Assembly (NCBI GenBank): GCA_964552465.1
Contig: CAZKGR010000009.1
Span: 49,629 to 113,628, forward strand
Direction: 5' to 3'
Length of the DNA: 64,000 bases
Source of the DNA: BMS3BBIN04 sp964552465
GTDB lineage: Bacteria > Electryoneota > Electryoneia > Electryoneales > Electryoneaceae
Shown: positions 7,641 through 14,900 of the stretch, piece after piece
Position numbering within the stretch: position 1 is the first letter of the stretch
How the letters are laid out: every line of letters begins with the position of its first letter
The notes under the pieces: model-generated
Seen by the model: only the letters and a program-made list of their open reading frames with translations
The model's database searches: none
Told to the model about the DNA's origin: nothing
Program-made: the position numbers and the translations under genes

Positions 7641-8930
7641 TCAGGACTTCTTCTTTGCATCGGTGTCTGGTTCTTCAGGTGTGTATCCGAGCTCACGGAT
7701 ACCTTGCTCACGTGAGATGAACTCGTTCTTGACCAGGCGTTCGATGCGGTCGAGTTCGAGCAAACGTGCCCGGTTACGATCGAGCAGGAACGGGTCCTGG
7801 TTAGGGGTGAACTGCCAGCGGGGAGCGGCGAGGTTACCGTGCAGGCGGAGTTCGAGGGTGGCCAGCCATTCGACCAGATCTGATCCCAGTTGTTGCACCG
7901 AATCCACGATTTGCATCAACAGGTTGTATTGAGCATATACCCAGTTCTTGGTTGTACCATGGCTGCGTCCCAGCGCCCACGGGAACAGCTTCAGCCCTGT
8001 GATCACGTCTTCGATCACCTGTTCGCGGTTGATTTTCCAGACGGTTCCTTCACGACCCGACCCCCCGATAATCTTGACCTCAACGTCCGACCAGGTGAAC
8101 ACGTTATCGTCAGCTTCGAGATTGCGGAACTGCTGCATCGTGGTGTCAAAGTAGCTGTTGACGCGTTTGGTGTAGGTTTCAAAGTCTTCATGCGGCGATT
8201 TCTCTGGCGGGGTCATCTGGATCTGCATGCGTGGTGTTCCAGCGTTGCGGCTGGAACGTGCCATATCGTTCAGCATGCGTTGCTCGATCTCGACGACGAA
8301 TGGAATCGAGGCCAGTGGCTCGATACCATTCGGACTGTGCAGGTCCGACATCAAGGTGCGGAAGAAGAAGACATCAGCGGGCAACGGATCCAGTGTGCCA
8401 TCGTCCCGTTCGGTATAGGGTCGGTGGATGCCATGACGGTCGCGTTTCCAGATGATCGTGTGTGGATCGAGAACTTCGATGTGTGAGATGCCGGACCGGT
8501 CTGGAAGAAGCTTGGCGACTAACGCAATCCTGCCGATCGTAAATAAATCGAGGAAGACGGATTGGACCAGGCGCTCAAATCCACGCGAATCACCGTCTTC
8601 GCGTGGATAGATGCGACGAGACAAGGTGTCCAGCAGCCGTCCAGCGGAACGCATCTCAGAATCGGGCCCGGCAAGCGTCATCCGTTGTGGTGTGCAGCAC
8701 AGGTTGACCCAGGTCCAGATGCCTGACGACACAATCGGGATGTGGTCACGCAGAAAACGATAGAAGTCAGCGCGTCCGTTTCCATCGAACGCGAAGCTGT
8801 GGCGATGTTCCAGGCTGTTCATCGGGCTTTCAGGCAGGTGATATGCTGAGGATGTGCCGATTGGACGTAATGCAGACTCGTGCGTCGATTGCGAGTCAGC
8901 GCGGAACAGGGCTAGGAGTTTGTTAAACAT
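7641..8930 (-). CDS. Phage portal protein
   Basis: A 429-residue head-vertex protein that should form the dodecameric channel through which DNA is packaged. It was recognised from overall pattern and context rather than a single motif: a ViSSGIWTWVNLC-type start, a PHTIIWKRDRHG segment, an LEPL-like NGIEPLAS segment followed by a long helix (EIEQRMLNDMARSS), and the LKLFPWALGRSHG region typical of portals before a long C-terminal helix. It is flanked by TerL upstream and the prohead protease downstream, the classic order. ATG 8930 has CGGAG seven bases upstream; the upstream in-frame reading crosses a palindromic repeat and the terminase 3' end and is rejected. Confidence 0.8.
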   Translation of the reverse strand: MFNKLLALFRADSQSTHESALRPIGTSSAYHLPESPMNSLEHRHSFAFDGNGRADFYRFLRDHIPIVSSGIWTWVNLCCTPQRMTLAGPDSEMRSAGRLLDTLSRRIYPREDGDSRGFERLVQSVFLDLFTIGRIALVAKLLPDRSGISHIEVLDPHTIIWKRDRHGIHRPYTERDDGTLDPLPADVFFFRTLMSDLHSPNGIEPLASIPFVVEIEQRMLNDMARSSRNAGTPRMQIQMTPPEKSPHEDFETYTKRVNSYFDTTMQQFRNLEADDNVFTWSDVEVKIIGGSGREGTVWKINREQVIEDVITGLKLFPWALGRSHGTTKNWVYAQYNLLMQIVDSVQQLGSDLVEWLATLELRLHGNLAAPRWQFTPNQDPFLLDRNRARLLELDRIERLVKNEFISREQGIRELGYTPEEPDTDAKKKS

Positions 8931-8974
8931 GGGAACTCCGTGTGGTGGATTATGAAGAGTGAACTTGGTGGAAT

Positions 8975-8994
8975 CCCAGACGTAAATGTCTGGG
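8975..8994. repeat. BIME-like hairpin, family A (GACnTAAATGTC)
   Basis: A 20-bp palindrome CCCAGAC-GTAAAT-GTCTGGG in the short spacer between the portal start and the terminase stop. Family members lie at 27890, 27938, 50765 and 50814. Confidence 0.75.
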
Positions 8995-9012
8995 GCATGT
9001 ATCAACGGCGTT

Positions 9013-10335
9013 TCAGCGTTTCCAGCTACCAACGCGAGGATCAGCTGTGAACTTCTGTTGCTTATACCGTGGCAGATTGATGACGAGGTAGCGCAGCGCA
9101 TCCATCAGGTGATCGTGCTCGCCATCTTTGTCCGGTTTGTCGCCTGACTTAGCCCACAAATATCCTTCAAACGCGGTGGCCAGGCGGGTACACCGAGGAT
9201 CGATTGTCAGCGAGGTTTTCCCGGACGCATCCTTCAGTAGAGCTCGGACTTCTTCGACGCCCGGATTGATGGTTGAACTGCGATATTCGATCCTGAAGCC
9301 TGCGCTCTGCAGCGTATCCACGGAACTGATTCCTACATCAGTAACCGCAGCCCCTGCTGGATCGACGGCGGTCCATGCGAAGTCACATTCGCTGAGTCCG
9401 AATTGCTGGTCAACCCGGCGAATTTCTTCCATTAACAGTTCCCGGTTCCAATTGTCACCGAGCAATTCAGCGAAGATCACCAGCTCGCCTGAGTTTGATT
9501 CCTCCGCCCACAAAACAGCCGGACGGCGGTATCCGAAATCAATCGCGCGATAGAGGCGGGTATCGGTGTCACGCTTGGGTTCATACTCTTCAGCTCGAAT
9601 ATGAAGTCTGGCGTCGAACTGATCGTACACCCTCCCTTCCGCTCCTTCAAAGCTCAGCTCCTGTTCGCGTCGCCAACGAGCTTCCGACAATCCGGCTTGC
9701 GCAGATTCCTGCCACTCGCTGGTGCGCTCAGGGTTATCGGTGTAGTGAATTCGGGAGATCGCGAAACGCCCGCTATCATCATGGATCAGGCGGTAAAAAA
9801 CGCCGAGCGGGCCGTTAGGAGTAGACACACCCAGGAAGCGACCGCCTGAATCTACCGCCGGTTTGACTGCAGCCCAGATTTCTTCGTCTTCTGGTGTGAA
9901 CGCCATCTCATCCCAGAACAATGTGCGGGGCGACTGGCCTCGGACTGCGTAGGGCGCAGCGGGCAATGAAATGATCCGTGTTTCGAGTTCTGAAAAGTGG
10001 ATCGTGCCTTTTGATGCCTTGTGTTTCGGACGATCATCTTCCTCCCAACTGTGCGCGAGCATGAAGCGGATACGGTCGATCATTTCCTTCGCTGATCGCT
10101 CTTCCTTGCTGATAACAAGGTGCACACCCGGTCCGGAGTTCAACGCCTGGTACAAGACATATGCACAACCGATCCAGGTCACCATCATCTGTCGGCTCTT
10201 GACGACCAGCAGGCGGTCATGTGCGTCCAGGGCATTCGCAATTTCATGAACAAATTCCCACTCCGGGAATTTGCGGGGCAGGTTGTGACGTGGATCCCAC
10301 GTGCGCAAACCACGCAGAAAATCGATGAAGGGCAT
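9013..10335 (-). CDS. terL: Phage terminase large subunit (packaging ATPase/nuclease)
   Basis: The DNA-packaging motor, 440 residues, with the two-domain layout of TerL. ATPase domain: a Walker A-like VVKSRQMMVTW (44-54) of the variant kind common in TerL, Walker B TLFWDEMAF (138-146) with the catalytic Glu143, and the coupling motif STPNG (171-175). Nuclease domain: acidic residues Asp266 in AIDFG, Asp325 in AVDPAG and Asp412 in HLMDALRY, the RNase H-fold set. The length is normal and nothing is missing. No small terminase subunit is identified nearby. It starts at ATG 10335, three bases after the preceding gene, and is followed by the portal gene. Confidence 0.92.
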   Translation of the reverse strand: MPFIDFLRGLRTWDPRHNLPRKFPEWEFVHEIANALDAHDRLLVVKSRQMMVTWIGCAYVLYQALNSGPGVHLVISKEERSAKEMIDRIRFMLAHSWEEDDRPKHKASKGTIHFSELETRIISLPAAPYAVRGQSPRTLFWDEMAFTPEDEEIWAAVKPAVDSGGRFLGVSTPNGPLGVFYRLIHDDSGRFAISRIHYTDNPERTSEWQESAQAGLSEARWRREQELSFEGAEGRVYDQFDARLHIRAEEYEPKRDTDTRLYRAIDFGYRRPAVLWAEESNSGELVIFAELLGDNWNRELLMEEIRRVDQQFGLSECDFAWTAVDPAGAAVTDVGISSVDTLQSAGFRIEYRSSTINPGVEEVRALLKDASGKTSLTIDPRCTRLATAFEGYLWAKSGDKPDKDGEHDHLMDALRYLVINLPRYKQQKFTADPRVGSWKR

Positions 10336-10338
10336 GGA

Positions 10339-11190
10339 TCACCATGTTGTGGCGGGAGTGTTGGTTTGTCGACGTGAGACTGATGGAATGGGAATGCGCA
10401 GGAATGGTGTCAGGCTATGGAGCGCACGCTCTTCATAACGGCGAGCGAGATCCATGAATCTGTGCGCACGTTTGTCACTCGTGGAATCGCCGTGTCGAGC
10501 GAGTACACCTCCTGCCAGATCATCGCAAACATACGCCAGCGCCAATTCCGTCACACCTTGTTCCAAACCATGATCGGTGCTGGTTTCATCGAATTCAGGC
10601 TTGAGCCGGGCGATGACAGTTCCTTCCGCATCATCAATCGCTTGTGTCAGAAGGGATTCGGACGCTCGGGCTGGGGAGGTCTGGTAACTGACATACACTC
10701 GCACGGGATCCGGTAACGATCCCGTCGGGAGGCGTTTCACCGTACCCTTGTCGCTGTCGATTTCATAGTCAATGTCTGCAACAGTTTTTGTCAACGCCAT
10801 CAGCCAGGCGTGCACCGATCCCCCATCCGAAATGGAACCGCTGGCCAGACGTTTCAACTCGGCGGAGTCGTCGTTCACCGCGTAGTCAAGCCCTTCAATG
10901 TATCGATCCACCGGCAGATCATCCGCGGCAACTACGGTCGATGATGGTAATGCTGCCTGAAAACCAGTCCCGAGCCAGGTTTCACCGTTCAGTGTGAGAG
11001 CTACCGGCCCAGCAGGCACATTTTCATGCATGGTGTAGACATTTACGCTTCCATCCACCAGCCCGTTGTGTGGGAGCTGCGCTTCGTCGATACCCTGAAG
11101 CACAATGGGTGTGAACTTTACTTCGATGGCATCGAAGTCGAACGCCTGCAGGTGGTTGCGCAGTATGGTCAAAGTTGTGAACGAGCTCAT
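10339..11190 (-). CDS. Probable head-tail connector or neck protein
   Basis: A 283-residue protein of the head module without a diagnostic motif. It has two short beta-rich repeats ending in similar words (DYAVNDDSAELKRLASGSI and DYEIDSDKGTVKRLPTGSLP), suggesting an internal duplication in residues 95-165, followed by helical segments (LTQAIDDAEGTVIARLKPEF; LALAYVCDDLAGGVLARHG). The helical half resembles gp6-type connectors. It overlaps the upstream gene by four bases (ATGA) and ends three bases before TerL, so translation is coupled. Alternatives are an adaptor or minor head protein. Confidence 0.5.
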   Translation of the reverse strand: MSSFTTLTILRNHLQAFDFDAIEVKFTPIVLQGIDEAQLPHNGLVDGSVNVYTMHENVPAGPVALTLNGETWLGTGFQAALPSSTVVAADDLPVDRYIEGLDYAVNDDSAELKRLASGSISDGGSVHAWLMALTKTVADIDYEIDSDKGTVKRLPTGSLPDPVRVYVSYQTSPARASESLLTQAIDDAEGTVIARLKPEFDETSTDHGLEQGVTELALAYVCDDLAGGVLARHGDSTSDKRAHRFMDLARRYEERALHSLTPFLRIPIPSVSRRQTNTPATTW

Positions 11191-11567
11191 GCGTCCTCCT
11201 TAAGCAGGAGTTCAACAGTTGCGAAATATGTCGTACTCGGCGGGAGACCATCCAAAGCTAACGGTACGCTGGCACCGTTTTTGACTATCGCCCAGGTAAA
11301 GGTTGCGGGAACTGGATTGTAGACGCCTGCGATCGCGATCCGATCACCTTCGTTGAACGGGATGTCTGCAGTAGCGGTGTAAAGCGTACCATTCGCCCAG
11401 ATCGTCAGTGACCGGATTAATCCCCCATTGGGTAATGGAAAGCCGTCACCGGATTGTCCGCCCGGGCCTTTCAGGTAAATGTTCGTCGTACCAACGCTCG
11501 CGGAGAACTGGATCATCGATGCTGTCAGTTTCGCTTCCAGCCAACACGCAGTGAGGTTGAGGGACAT
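11187..11567 (-). CDS. Phage head-module protein, unknown, 126 aa
   Basis: A 126-residue, mostly beta-strand protein with glycine-rich turns (KGPGGQSGDGFPLPNGG). Its first half reads like a fibre or head-completion fold. It has no recognised family. It starts at ATG 11567 with GGAG and the same GTTCCC leader used by the portal gene, and its stop overlaps the next start by four bases. It may be a structural or head-closure protein. Confidence 0.55.
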   Translation of the reverse strand: MSLNLTACWLEAKLTASMIQFSASVGTTNIYLKGPGGQSGDGFPLPNGGLIRSLTIWANGTLYTATADIPFNEGDRIAIAGVYNPVPATFTWAIVKNGASVPLALDGLPPSTTYFATVELLLKEDA

Positions 11568-11629
11568 GGGAACTCCTCGGGTTGAGGTGTGAGGTGTGAA
11601 GTGTGAAGTGTGAGGAAGATGCGAAACAC

Positions 11630-11739
11630 GTCATTCTGACCGCAGGGAAGAAGGTCGTACAAATCCAGAGTCTCGCCTGAGTAATGACCTTCGTTTGAGC
11701 TGGATCTTCTTCACTTCACTGAGTTCCTTTCAGAATGAC
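11630..11739. mobile_element. MITE-like element, copy 1 (110 bp)
   Basis: Bounded by GTCATTCTGA (11630-11639) and its inverted copy TCAGAATGAC (11730-11739). Subterminal GAAGAAGGTC and GGATCTTCTTCACTTC are also roughly inverted. A second copy of nearly equal length and the same ends lies at 45717-45825. It has no coding capacity. Confidence 0.7.
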
Positions 11740-11771
11740 CTGCCACGCATCACAAGTTGTCATTAACATTC

Positions 11772-11799
11772 GGGGACACTTTGAGGACAAAGTGTCCCC
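11772..11799. repeat. Palindrome, family C (GGGGACACTTTG)
   Basis: A perfect 12-bp stem GGGGACACTTTG/CAAAGTGTCCCC with loop AGGA. Close relatives lie at 49359-49383 and 49402-49429. Confidence 0.8.
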
Positions 11800-11873
11800 G
11801 CTTTGTTACTATCTTTTTCTGTCTTTGCTGTCTGTTACTATCAGTTGCTGTTTCTCAAGACTCAGGACTGCCG

Positions 11874-12956
11874 TTAGTAATCCAGCAGCTTGCGGGCATC
11901 GTCAACCATCACGGTGTACACCGCTTCCTTCGACACAACCGCCGTTTCGAGCTTACGCTCGATAACCTTGTCCGCTTCGATCATCAACGGCTGGCTCACC
12001 GATTCACGAACTGCGAAACGTCCGTCAATGCCAACCAGTTTGGTCACGGTGGCATTCGGGACGACGACCAGCTTCGCGTTCATCGGCATCAGTTGGGACA
12101 GTTTGCCGGTTCGTTGGAAAAGCTCCTGCGTTGAGAACGTTGCGGCATCCTTGAACGGGTCCATGTTGAGGATGTTCTCGACATCGGTGCGGTTTGCAAG
12201 GATGTGTGACATTGTGGACGGAACATCAAAGCTGCCGGTCAGCCGCACGAGGTCGGTGTAAGCGAGTGTGCCGGGCGTACCGGAGAACACATCTTCGGCG
12301 GCCGGACTTGTGTTGTCGCCGTTCAACGCGACATCGTAAATACTGTCGATTTCATCGCATGCGAGCTGCGCACCAATCCACCACAGGAAGACGCGGAATT
12401 CAGCCAGCTTCTGGTTTTTGACGATGCGATATGAGAAGTCGAACTGACGTCCACGATCAACGATCGCCGCTTCCTTGTCACGGTACAGCAACTGGACACG
12501 CGGGTAAGCCGCCCCACCATCTGAGCCGCGCTTACCGGCGGACTTCTTTGCGGCATCGGTCTTCAAGTAGATCGGACGCACGGTCGGTCCCTGTTCCGGG
12601 ACACTGACCGCGATCAGTTCGGATGGATTCTGTACCATCGTGTAGCCACGCTTGATCTCGCGTAGCATGTATTCCGGCAGCAGGATCAATGCGCCACCAA
12701 CGAAGAAGTTTTCGACGGTGATCACGTCGCGTCCATTGGTCACGATATCCTGCACTGCGAGTTGACGTTCAAATGCGTCCAGATCAGTCGCGATGTTACC
12801 GCGCTCGTCACGCGGGGACGGATCCTGCGTTTCCAGCCATTCGCTGAGCGTCAGGCCAGCTTCCTGGGCTTCGTGATACAATGCCAAGTTTCCGGCACGG
12901 GAATGTTCGACCACGGTCGACTTGAGTTTCGTGGCTTGTGTGAGATCTATGTTCAT
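11874..12956 (-). CDS. Phage major capsid protein (HK97-fold candidate)
   Basis: The 360-residue main shell protein. The call rests on size, position, and the pattern of a helical N-terminal arm (residues 1-70), a central basic and beta region (residues 150-200) and a C-terminal stretch typical of capsid proteins: STMSHILANRTDVENIL, then PMNAKLVVVPNATVTKLVG and FAVRESVSQPLMIEADKV. The gene is preceded by the decoration protein and has its own GGAG before ATG 12956. Family detection by eye is less certain than for TerL; an encapsulin is unlikely given length, lack of cargo gene and presence of portal and terminase. Confidence 0.75.
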   Translation of the reverse strand: MNIDLTQATKLKSTVVEHSRAGNLALYHEAQEAGLTLSEWLETQDPSPRDERGNIATDLDAFERQLAVQDIVTNGRDVITVENFFVGGALILLPEYMLREIKRGYTMVQNPSELIAVSVPEQGPTVRPIYLKTDAAKKSAGKRGSDGGAAYPRVQLLYRDKEAAIVDRGRQFDFSYRIVKNQKLAEFRVFLWWIGAQLACDEIDSIYDVALNGDNTSPAAEDVFSGTPGTLAYTDLVRLTGSFDVPSTMSHILANRTDVENILNMDPFKDAATFSTQELFQRTGKLSQLMPMNAKLVVVPNATVTKLVGIDGRFAVRESVSQPLMIEADKVIERKLETAVVSKEAVYTVMVDDARKLLDY

Positions 12957-12997
12957 GAATTACTCCAGGTTTGTTTTGAGGTATGAGGTGTGTGTAG

Positions 12998-13088
12998 CCC
13001 GGGTTCGCTGAATCCGGGGTGTGGGTTGGTACACGTGGTGTGGGCTAGTTGGTACACGTTCTTGCCCGTGTTGGCATCGCCAACGCGG
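12998..13088. repeat. Hairpin pair in capsid/decoration spacer
   Basis: The first hairpin is CCCGGGTTC-GCT-GAATCCGGG (12998-13018). The second is family B, CCGTGTTGGC-ATC-GCCAACGCGG (13066-13088). Between them TTGGTACACGT occurs twice. Family B also occurs at 22344 and 50730. Confidence 0.75.
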
Positions 13089-13180
13089 CTGACTTGCTTG
13101 ATGTACGAGGGTATTGGTTCTGGGTCTGGGTTTGTCTTTGTCTGTTCTTTTCCTCCAGACTCCAGCCTCCCGCCTCCCGC

Positions 13181-13621
13181 CTACCCAAGCCATACATCCG
13201 CGGTCCCGTTTGACGTGTCCACCGCGATCACCTGACCACGTGTCAACTGTCCGCCAGCCGGGATGTCTGTCGCTGCGGTGGACTTGATCACTCGCCCGGC
13301 ACCGTTGACTTCGACCATGCCGTTCACCTCAGGAACCGGTGTCGCGATCAGGAAACGGGCGACGCCGCGTGCCTGAACTGCGCATGTTGCTGGACGGGTC
13401 GTATCTGGAACCATATCGGTCGATACCCAGACAACTTTGCCGAACAACTTGTTGCCGGTGCTACCCATGGATACTTCGTTGTCGGCGGACACCACGCACG
13501 CCGTGGTGTTGGCGTCCACATCGTCCTGCGTGAAATCCTTGTCAGCGGTTGCGTCGATGGTCATCGTCAGGAACGGTCCCCCGCCGATGCCTTCATTTGT
13601 AATGGTATAGGGTGTACTCAT
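13181..13621 (-). CDS. Phage capsid decoration (cement) protein
   Basis: A 146-residue beta-rich protein with the pattern of capsid cement proteins: a run of short strands (NKLFGKVVWVS), CAVQARGVARFLI, MVEVNGAGRVI, then GGQLTRGQVIAVD. The GxGRV/GGQLTRGQVI words are typical of DUF2190-like cement folds. It has AGGAG before ATG 13621 and is encoded directly before the capsid gene, the expected place. It should bind the outside of the expanded capsid and stabilise it. Fold-level call. Confidence 0.65.
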   Translation of the reverse strand: MSTPYTITNEGIGGGPFLTMTIDATADKDFTQDDVDANTTACVVSADNEVSMGSTGNKLFGKVVWVSTDMVPDTTRPATCAVQARGVARFLIATPVPEVNGMVEVNGAGRVIKSTAATDIPAGGQLTRGQVIAVDTSNGTADVWLG

Positions 13622-13675
13622 GTTGTTTCTCCTGCTGTGTGGAGTGCGTTGGCATTACCCAACATTGAGGCGGGT

Positions 13676-14059
13676 TCAAGCAGCGTTTGATCCACTGCGA
13701 TAATTGTCGGCTGGAAAAGGATCGCTGTCGGTGGTTTCAGGAATCGCATCGCTGAGAGCTTCAACGGGAAACCGTTGCTGCAGCAACGCGTCCAACTCGT
13801 CTTCGATCTTGAGCAACTCTTCTATGTCGGCAATTCTGATCGCTGCGGATTCGCTCTCCGGCCTGTCAAGCAGGTCACAGCGTGCGAGCAGACGTTTGCG
13901 GTAGGCGGTGAGCAACGCGTTCTGCTGTTCGCCTGAGTGAGGACGTTTTCCCAGTTCATCGGCGGCATACCTGAGCAGGAATGCGAGTTCATCGAGGTTG
14001 ACCTCCTCGCCTGTGCTGCACATGTCTGCCGCTGCGAGGAGTTTCGGGGTTAGATCCAT
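13676..14059 (-). CDS. Head-module protein, unknown, acidic helical, 127 aa
   Basis: The first convincing gene of the module. Its 127 residues are acidic and mostly helical (LDELAFLLRYAADELG; IADIEELLKIEDELDALLQQRF), with AAGGAG before ATG 14059. It has no recognised family. Candidates from position are a small terminase subunit, a scaffold-like protein or a regulator; the missing small terminase makes the first worth testing, but there is no motif for it. Confidence 0.6.
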   Translation of the reverse strand: MDLTPKLLAAADMCSTGEEVNLDELAFLLRYAADELGKRPHSGEQQNALLTAYRKRLLARCDLLDRPESESAAIRIADIEELLKIEDELDALLQQRFPVEALSDAIPETTDSDPFPADNYRSGSNAA

Positions 14060-14664
14060 GAGATCTCCTTGTAAAAGTTGGGTTTATACAACATTGTGGT
14101 GATGACGAATAATTCCTGTGATCACTCGCGTTGGACGGATTTCGCTCAACGCAGGATCATCTCAGATATTCATCAACACCTTTGGAAAGCGGCCAGCGCG
14201 AATGACTGACCGCGAGCAGGTAACGGCCCGGCAACCCGATATGCGGGAACCGGATTGCCGGGTGATGTTCCCAGGCGGCACGGGAGAAGATCGTGCACAC
14301 CGGCGGGATGTGGGAGGATGCGCATGCTGGCAGGAAAAGGCGGGCCGGACACCTGGGAGACAATGGACCGATGCCGAAGCGTGGCGGCGATGGGACGGTC
14401 GAAGGTGCACGCGCTGGGAGGTGATGGATTGACTTTTTGCGGGCTTAGATCAGAGGTTGCGATTTCTGTACCATCCATATCAACAGTCCGTCCGAAACTG
14501 GAGATGATCGGTTCATAAACTTCCATTCGGCTGTTGACTTTCGGGCGGAGTGGTGGTTTGGTCGCACGGAACATGACAGGGCTCAGTTTATCGCGATTGA
14601 TGTTCGACCGATCAGAGGGTGGGGGTGGTCAAACGACCGGATTGTTGTTCTTCCGGCTGGCTCA

Positions 14665-14691
14665 AGTATAATATGTTGTGTGTGTTGTCAA
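14665..14691 (-). promoter_or_regulatory. Candidate sigma70-type promoter of head module
   Basis: On the minus strand, TTGACA (14686-14691) is followed after 15 bp by TATACT (14665-14670). The spacer is two bases short of the ideal. It points toward the capsid genes, 600 bp upstream of the first one. Confidence 0.35.
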
Positions 14692-14801
14692 TACCCAACA
14701 TAAAATATGGAGACGATTCGTCTCTCGTTGGCGATAATTGCTTGATCACGACAAGCTTCGAGTGGGTGGTATCGGTTTGCGCACGGTCAGTTTGAGGGTG
14801 G

Positions 14802-14823
14802 CCCGGGTAGCTCGCTACCCGGG
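14802..14823. repeat. Hairpin CCCGGGTAG/CTACCCGGG
   Basis: A perfect 9-bp stem with loop CTCG, followed on the plus strand by TTTCATTCC. It could serve as a weak terminator, or be one of the spacer palindromes. Confidence 0.6.
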
Positions 14824-14864
14824 TTTCATTCCGTAGAAGTCACGGCGCGTGCCAGACTGGGTGG

Positions 14865-14890
14865 CCCGACTTGGTCTCCGCCAAGTCGGG
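14865..14890. repeat. Hairpin CCCGACTTGG/CCAAGTCGGG
   Basis: A perfect 10-bp stem with a 6-base loop, 10 bp beyond the stop of the secreted propeller-like protein (minus strand). It has no T tract. Possible 3' end protector or terminator for that gene. Confidence 0.6.
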
Positions 14891-14900
14891 TATCATGGTG

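Larger units (their letters stand above)
11568..11873. other. 306-bp spacer inside head module filled with host-type repeats
   Basis: It contains no gene. It consists almost entirely of a degenerate TGTGAGG tract (11583-11615), a 110-bp MITE-like element (11630-11739) and a 28-bp palindrome (11772-11799), all of which recur in spacers of the non-phage part of the window. Confidence 0.7.
14060..14900. other. 841-bp leader region of head module, no firm gene
   Basis: Several short overlapping frames exist on both strands (for example 14173-14574 on the minus strand, 133 codons, and 14118-14432 on the plus strand), but their compositions look like GC-rich non-coding sequence and none has a convincing ribosome binding site. 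A degraded gene is possible around 14160-14580. The right part (14590-14760) is AT-rich and holds a promoter candidate; the far right carries two strong hairpins. Confidence 0.5.

Noticed and set aside
7598..7711. 38-residue extension of the prohead protease
   Set aside because: Encoded by the degenerate TGTGAG repeat and portal 3' end, so not ancestral coding sequence.
7890..8486. Long plus-strand ORF (198 codons) opposite the portal gene
   Set aside because: It lies entirely within the portal frame, has Cys/His/Arg-rich shadow composition, and has no ribosome binding site.
8931..9101. In-frame 57-residue extension of the portal protein
   Set aside because: It reads through a palindromic repeat and into the terminase 3' end; a proper Shine-Dalgarno precedes ATG 8930.
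14118..14574. Overlapping ORFs on both strands before the head module (14118-14432 plus; 14173-14574 minus)
   Set aside because: No ribosome binding site, unusual Arg/Pro-rich composition, and mutual overlap; at most a decayed gene.
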